NCBI GenBank assembly: GCA_949346185.1
Contig: CASGVX010000069.1
Span: forward strand, 1-9,356
Direction of reading: 5' to 3'
Source: an uncultured Lachnospiraceae bacterium
Lineage (GTDB): Bacteria; Bacillota; Clostridia; Lachnospirales; Lachnospiraceae
Length of the DNA: 9,356 nt
A program made the translations under genes and the position numbers. Shown here one piece after another: positions 6,218-9,356 of the stretch. Position 1 is the stretch's first letter. The number at the start of each line of letters is the position of its first letter. The notes beneath the pieces are model-generated. The model did not search any database and was not told the DNA's origin. It saw only the letters and a list, made by a program, of their open reading frames with translations.

Positions 6218-7186
6218 TCATTTCCCACTAAAGTAAACCTTTCCCGGCTTCAATTCAATCCCCTTATAATAGAATAACTCGTCAATGGTCACCATCTGGA
6301 ATCCCTTCTTCTTCAGCTGGGGAACTAGTTTTTCCACCGCCTTGGCCGTAGTGGGATACAAATCATGCATCAAAATAATATCCCCATCTGAAACAGATTT
6401 GCACCGCTGTAAAATCTTCTTGGTATTGCGGCTCTTCCAATCCTCCGAATCCACGTTCCAGCATATCATCGGCACCTTGACGGTCTTCTTCACCTTTCCA
6501 TTCACCGCTCCCCCCGGCGGGCGAAGAGCCGTGGTATCACACCCAATGACTTTGTTTACTTCCCTGTTAGCCTTATCTATCTGAGTCAGAATGCTTTTTT
6601 TCTTCTTCAGCTTCGTCAGAATCACATGCTCAAATGTATGGCTAGCAATCTGGCATCCTTGCTCGTAAGCATCCTTCACGGAACTCTCATATCTTGGAAT
6701 GCGGTTGCACACCCAGAAGAATGTCGCCCTCTGGTCATGCTTCTGCAAAGCGTCAAGAATCTTCTTCGTCACGGGAGTATATGGGCCATCGTCAAAAGTA
6801 AGTGCCACCATGGGCTTATTTTTGTCCAAATCCTTCCTAAGCCATCTGTCCTTGCCCGCCGCCGGCACCGCTGTGGGGGCAGGCGTGGAAGCAGCCTTCT
6901 TCTTGCCATCCTTCTTTTCGTTCTTATCTTTTTTTTGTATTGATTTGTCTGATTCCGTGGTGCTTGCACTCCTAACCTTTTTCCCATTGTCCCTATTCAT
7001 AGAGACAACCTTGAAAATCAGAACAGACATTATCACAATCAACGCAATTGCGGAATTTAAAAATATCAATTTGCTGCGGACTTCCCGCCTGCGTTTCTTA
7101 TCGCCCGCCTGCGCCCGCTCTCTCAAACTTCCGTTCCCCTCTGAGAGAAGTTCTCTCTCTTCCGCCAAATCATCCTCTAATCTCAT
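6218..7186 (-). CDS. Membrane-anchored polysaccharide deacetylase (NodB/CE4 family)
   Basis: A 322-residue carbohydrate esterase family 4 protein that removes N-acetyl groups from a sugar polymer, probably peptidoglycan, at the cell surface. An Arg/Glu-rich cytoplasmic stretch (about 1-38) is followed by one membrane helix (about 39-61), making it a signal anchor. A Lys/Ser/Pro/Ala-rich linker spans about 64-115. The catalytic domain follows with all the usual motifs: TFDDGP (Asp catalytic base and metal ligand, about 130-135), HTFEH (His metal ligands, about 183-187), RPPGG (about 222-226), WNVDSEDW (about 243-250) and LMHD (catalytic His, about 274). It should therefore be active. I chose the ATG at 7186, which has GAGGGAG 8 bases upstream; an ATG at 7192 is only 2 bases from it. 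Its own promoter (7220-7225) lies just upstream. The substrate cannot be told from sequence alone; peptidoglycan N-acetylglucosamine or N-acetylmuramic acid are the main options. Confidence 0.95.
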   Translation of the reverse strand: MRLEDDLAEERELLSEGNGSLRERAQAGDKKRRREVRSKLIFLNSAIALIVIMSVLIFKVVSMNRDNGKKVRSASTTESDKSIQKKDKNEKKDGKKKAASTPAPTAVPAAGKDRWLRKDLDKNKPMVALTFDDGPYTPVTKKILDALQKHDQRATFFWVCNRIPRYESSVKDAYEQGCQIASHTFEHVILTKLKKKKSILTQIDKANREVNKVIGCDTTALRPPGGAVNGKVKKTVKVPMICWNVDSEDWKSRNTKKILQRCKSVSDGDIILMHDLYPTTAKAVEKLVPQLKKKGFQMVTIDELFYYKGIELKPGKVYFSGK

Positions 7187-7219
7187 GGTCATTTCTCCCT
7201 CAAATTGTATTTCCTAGGT

Positions 7220-7225
7220 ATTATA
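7220..7225 (-). promoter_or_regulatory. Extended -10 promoter of the polysaccharide deacetylase gene
   Basis: On the minus strand a perfect TATAAT (7220-7225) is preceded by TGT, an extended -10. TTAACA lies upstream, but with a 20-bp spacer, too long for normal use. The start would be near 7213, about 27 bases before the ATG at 7186. Confidence 0.65.
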
Positions 7226-7273
7226 ACACACTATCCGAAAAAATATGTTAAAAGTTTATTACATTTATATTAT

Positions 7274-7345
7274 TATTACTTCGGAAGTGAAATATCGCAA
7301 GATTTTGCAAAGTTAAAATTGTGATATTTCACCGCCGAAGTAATA
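7274..7345. repeat. Large imperfect palindrome
   Basis: Two 27-base arms (7274-7300 and 7319-7345) are complementary except for a 2-base mismatch (AA opposite CG) and one G-U position, around an 18-base loop. The arms contain ATTACTTCGG and GTGAAATATC with their complements. It lies between the stop of the TIGR04086-like gene and the promoter of the deacetylase gene. No T-run follows on either strand. It could be a terminator of unusual type, an operator, or a small repeat element. Confidence 0.7.
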
Positions 7346-7388
7346 TTAAGATCAGGGTGTCAAAAGTCCATTTTCATGGCTGAGATCA

Positions 7389-7766
7389 TTATGCATCCTT
7401 CCGGCCAGGGGCAAACATCCCGCCAGCCGTGCCAGCTACAATGCACAGCATGGCACCATTCCACAACTGGGTGTTCGCTGCCAATTTTGTATCAACTAGG
7501 CAGATTCCCGCCAGCAGAAGAACGGAAAAATAAATGCCGCCCACTACCATTCCCCAGAAAAACTTTTGCTTTCCCATGGATTTTCCTACCAGAAACCCTC
7601 CTACCAAGTTTACAACGATATAAATTGCGATGATGCCGCCGCTCAGCACCCCTAAGCCTCCATCCGCCTTCCAAATCCACAGTGATAACAGGAATAATAA
7701 CGCCAGAGATGCCAGAAACATCCCCCCCAGTACCAATAGAAAATAAATCCCCTTTTTCTTTGACAT
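7389..7766 (-). CDS. TIGR04086-like small membrane protein
   Basis: A 125-residue integral membrane protein with four predicted helices: YFLLVLGGMFLASLALLFLL (about 8-27), a Gly-rich second helix (about 37-60), WGMVVGGIYFSVLLLAGICL (about 70-89) and a Gly/Ala-rich fourth (about 99-119). Length, helix layout, the Lys-rich start and the Gly-rich second and fourth helices fit the TIGR04086 (YrzE-like) family. Members are often found beside yajC and tgt in Clostridia, and yajC is indeed about 1.3 kb away on the same strand. The function is unknown. I chose the ATG at 7766 (GGGAGG 6 bases upstream). An in-frame ATG at 7838, also with AGGAGG, would add 24 basic residues not typical of the family. 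Confidence 0.8.
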   Translation of the reverse strand: MSKKKGIYFLLVLGGMFLASLALLFLLSLWIWKADGGLGVLSGGIIAIYIVVNLVGGFLVGKSMGKQKFFWGMVVGGIYFSVLLLAGICLVDTKLAANTQLWNGAMLCIVAGTAGGMFAPGRKDA

Positions 7767-7956
7767 AAGCCGCCTCCCTTTTCCAACATTTTTCCCCATT
7801 CCGAAGCGCTTTGCGCTGAGGATGCCAGCAGAATCCATTCAATCTTTTCCTCCTACTGCTCTATTCCATTTATATATCTATTTTGCTGCCACTATGCATC
7901 CTTTTTGTTTCTTTTTCCTCCTCTTTCCATTTAATGAAAAATATGATACATTAATA

Positions 7957-8036
7957 GGGCAGCCCATGCTGTACGGGGCAGAGTTCTCGTCCTGCAGAAC
8001 ACCTTGGCAGATTGCGCGCAAACACGCATGGCTGCC
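7957..8036. other. GC-rich self-complementary block, candidate structured RNA
   Basis: In an otherwise AT-rich gap of 334 bases (7767-8100), this stretch is clearly richer in GC. GGCAGCCCATG (7958-7968) pairs with CATGGCTGCC (8027-8036) with one bulged C. Inside are GTTCT/AGAAC (7983-7987 with 7996-8000) and the perfect palindrome TTGCGCGCAA (8012-8021). The layout is a long stem with two inner hairpins. It matches no RNA family that I recognise. The strand is not determined: it could be part of the leader of the PHP gene (plus), or an RNA read on the minus strand. Confidence 0.4.
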
Positions 8037-8100
8037 TGCTCCAGCAACCATATAATCAATAATAGAAGCGAAAAACTACGCTGATAATGAGGATTTGCAT

Positions 8101-8961
8101 ATGAAGAAAATTGATTTGCACGTACATTCAAATTATTCCGACGGCACATGCACCCCCGGAGAACTGGTGGATTTGGCCGTGGAAAAGGGCCTTTCCGCCT
8201 TTGCACTGACAGACCATGATGCCACAAGGGGCGTAGAGCCCGCTCTGGCATATCAGAAAAAGCACAGCGCGCCTGTAGAAATCATCCCCGGAATAGAGAT
8301 TTCCTCCGAATACCGGCAGAAGGAAATCCATATCGTCGGGCTCTACATTGACCAAAACAACAAAAAACTGATAGAAACCACCAGTCATTTCGTGAACCTG
8401 CGGGCTGGAAGAAACCACCAGATGGTAGAGAATTTTCAAAAAGCAGGCATTCCCATGACAATAGAAGATTTGCAAGAGGGCAATCCAAACACGGTTATCA
8501 CGAGAGCACATTTTTCCCGCTACCTAATCCGAAATGGGATTGCAAAAGATACCAAAGAGGCATTTTCCAAATATCTGGGCACCGACTCTCCCTTTTATGT
8601 CTCTCGAAAGCTTATCCCCTGCACCGATGCCATCGCTCTCATCCTAGAAGCAGGGGGCGTGCCTATCCTGGCCCACCCCGTCCACTATCACATGGAGGAG
8701 GCCGCTCTGCGCTCTATGATCAAGACATGCAAGGAATGCGGCTTGGCGGGAATCGAGGTGAAATACTCCAACCATACTGCCCAGGATGAGACGTTCGTGG
8801 GACATCTGGCAAAGGAATTTGATTTGCTCCCCAGCGGCGGCTCGGATTTCCATGGGAGCAATAAGCCGGATATTGATTTGGGCTCTGGCAGGGGAAATCT
8901 GGCAATTCCCTGGGATTATCTAGAAAGAATTAAAGAATATCTCCAAAATAGAGACGAATAA
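8101..8961 (+). CDS. PHP-domain phosphoesterase (RNase AM / YciV-like)
   Basis: A 286-residue cytoplasmic metal-dependent phosphoesterase of the PHP superfamily. Metal-ligand motifs are all present: DLHVHSNYSDG (H7, H9, D14), LTDHD (H39, D40), PGIEIS (E66), EIHIVG (H77), TRAHF (H137), LAHPVHY (H192) and GGSDFHG (D249, H251). The length and the long insert between the PGIEIS and LAHP motifs match the YciV/RnaAM group. Its members hydrolyse 3',5'-nucleoside bisphosphates and trim RNA 5' ends. The exact substrate is inferred from that similarity. The start is the ATG at 8101, with GAGGA 7 bases upstream; a TTG two codons earlier in the same frame is less likely. It is transcribed against its neighbours and ends at the terminator at 9015-9038. 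Confidence 0.93.
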   Translation: MKKIDLHVHSNYSDGTCTPGELVDLAVEKGLSAFALTDHDATRGVEPALAYQKKHSAPVEIIPGIEISSEYRQKEIHIVGLYIDQNNKKLIETTSHFVNLRAGRNHQMVENFQKAGIPMTIEDLQEGNPNTVITRAHFSRYLIRNGIAKDTKEAFSKYLGTDSPFYVSRKLIPCTDAIALILEAGGVPILAHPVHYHMEEAALRSMIKTCKECGLAGIEVKYSNHTAQDETFVGHLAKEFDLLPSGGSDFHGSNKPDIDLGSGRGNLAIPWDYLERIKEYLQNRDE

Positions 8962-9008
8962 TCATCTTGCCATTCACGGCTGCGCCGCACGTAGCAGAAT
9001 CATCCCTG

Positions 9009-9038
9009 TTAAAAAAGGGAATGCAAGCGCATTCCCTT
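9009..9038. terminator. Bidirectional intrinsic terminator between the PHP gene and yajC
   Basis: AAGGGAATGC (9015-9024) and GCATTCCCTT (9029-9038) form a perfect 10-bp stem with an AAGC loop. On the minus strand a run of T residues follows (complement of 9011-9016), making it a strong terminator for yajC. On the plus strand AACTTTTCT follows, so it should also end the PHP transcript. Confidence 0.92.
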
Positions 9039-9061
9039 AACTTTTCTATCCTCTTTCATCG

Positions 9062-9084
9062 CAAATAGCAATCCCTGCTATTTG
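9062..9084. repeat. Short hairpin after yajC
   Basis: CAAATAGCA (9062-9070) and TGCTATTTG (9076-9084) form a perfect 9-bp stem with a 5-base loop, between the yajC stop and the main terminator. It lacks a T-run. It may protect the yajC transcript end or be a weak accessory terminator. Confidence 0.55.
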
Positions 9085-9105
9085 TCGCTAGAAACAGATA
9101 TTTTC

Positions 9106-9356
9106 CTACTCCTCATTGTCCTGCTTGTCAATCTCCACAATATTTTCCTTCTTCATAGGGATGCGGCAGTTCTTATTGCTTCCAAACTCCACGATGACCA
9201 CATCGTCCATAATATCAATCACCACGCCAAAGAATCCGCTGGATGTCAGAATGCTGTCTCCCACCTCCAGAGTGGACACCAGCGTCTCATGCTCCTTCTG
9301 CTGCTTTTTCTGGGGACGAATGGCAAAAAACCAAAAAATCCCAATAATTACAACAT
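9106..9356 (-). CDS. yajC: Preprotein translocase subunit YajC, C-terminal part
   Basis: The last 82 residues of YajC are in the window; the start lies beyond the right edge. YajC is a small single-helix membrane protein that associates with SecDF and the SecYEG protein-export channel. The visible part starts inside the membrane helix (VVIIGIFWFFAIRPQKKQQK), with the FAIRPQKKQ signature right after it. The cytoplasmic domain follows, with GDSILTSSGFFGVV, another conserved stretch, then a short acidic end (QDNEE). The reading frame was derived by translating the minus strand from 9354. The stop TAG is at 9106-9108, followed by a hairpin and a strong terminator. Neighbours further right, often tgt or secD in related genomes, cannot be seen. 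Confidence 0.95.
   Translation of the reverse strand, partial: VVIIGIFWFFAIRPQKKQQKEHETLVSTLEVGDSILTSSGFFGVVIDIMDDVVIVEFGSNKNCRIPMKKENIVEIDKQDNEE

Noticed and set aside
7274..7345. Rex-type operator (TTGTGA half-site)
   Set aside because: Only one half-site resembles the Rex motif, and the palindrome is much longer than a Rex site.
7957..8036. Signal recognition particle RNA or 6S RNA
   Set aside because: The block lacks the SRP tetraloop region motif and is too short for a typical 6S RNA with a central bubble.
7822..8055. Plus-strand ORF of 77 codons
   Set aside because: No ribosome binding site and a low-complexity Phe-rich product; its end overlaps the GC-rich structured block.
7931..8251. 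Minus-strand ORF of 106 codons
   Set aside because: It runs antisense through the start of the well-supported PHP gene. I also looked here for a SCIFF-type small Cys-rich peptide, sometimes found near these genes, and did not find one.

Overview
The window looks like a chromosomal segment of a spore-forming, low-to-mid GC member of the Clostridia, most likely a Lachnospiraceae-type gut anaerobe. This rests on a Spo0A-family regulator, a T-box leader, short intergenic regions, strong AGGAGG-type ribosome binding sites, and a yajC / TIGR04086-type membrane protein neighbourhood. No phage, transposon, CRISPR or defence genes are visible.

Layout, left to right. Positions 1-340 hold a complete T-box riboswitch on the minus strand. 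It has its own promoter (TTGACA, 17-bp spacer, TAGAAT) and an intrinsic terminator, and it controls a gene beyond the left edge. Next come a Spo0A-family response regulator (464-1330, minus) with a long, promoter-rich leader, and an unrecognised aromatic-rich protein with a C-terminal coiled coil (1629-2510, minus). Divergent from the latter is an unrecognised Cys-rich protein (2593-3576, plus). A strong bidirectional terminator (3613-3655) separates that gene from a tight minus-strand operon: a five-helix membrane protein, D-aminoacyl-tRNA deacylase (dtd) and a LysR-type regulator. Upstream of this operon lie a membrane-anchored polysaccharide deacetylase (6218-7186, minus), a large imperfect palindrome, and a small TIGR04086-like membrane protein (7389-7766, minus). 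A PHP-domain phosphoesterase faces the other way (8101-8961, plus). A bidirectional terminator separates it from the 3' part of yajC (9106 to the right edge, minus).

How the parts relate. Only the membrane protein, dtd and lysR look like a real operon. The others appear to have their own promoters or terminators. Most of the genes are ordinary housekeeping or envelope functions.

The least explained items are: (1) the two unrecognised divergent genes beside a Spo0A paralogue whose acidic pocket is altered; (2) an 11-bp tandem repeat in front of the Spo0A-like gene; (3) the palindrome at 7274-7345; and (4) a GC-rich, self-complementary block at 7957-8036. I see no convincing new multi-gene system. 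The Spo0A-like gene with the two orphan genes is the best candidate for undescribed biology, probably related to sporulation.
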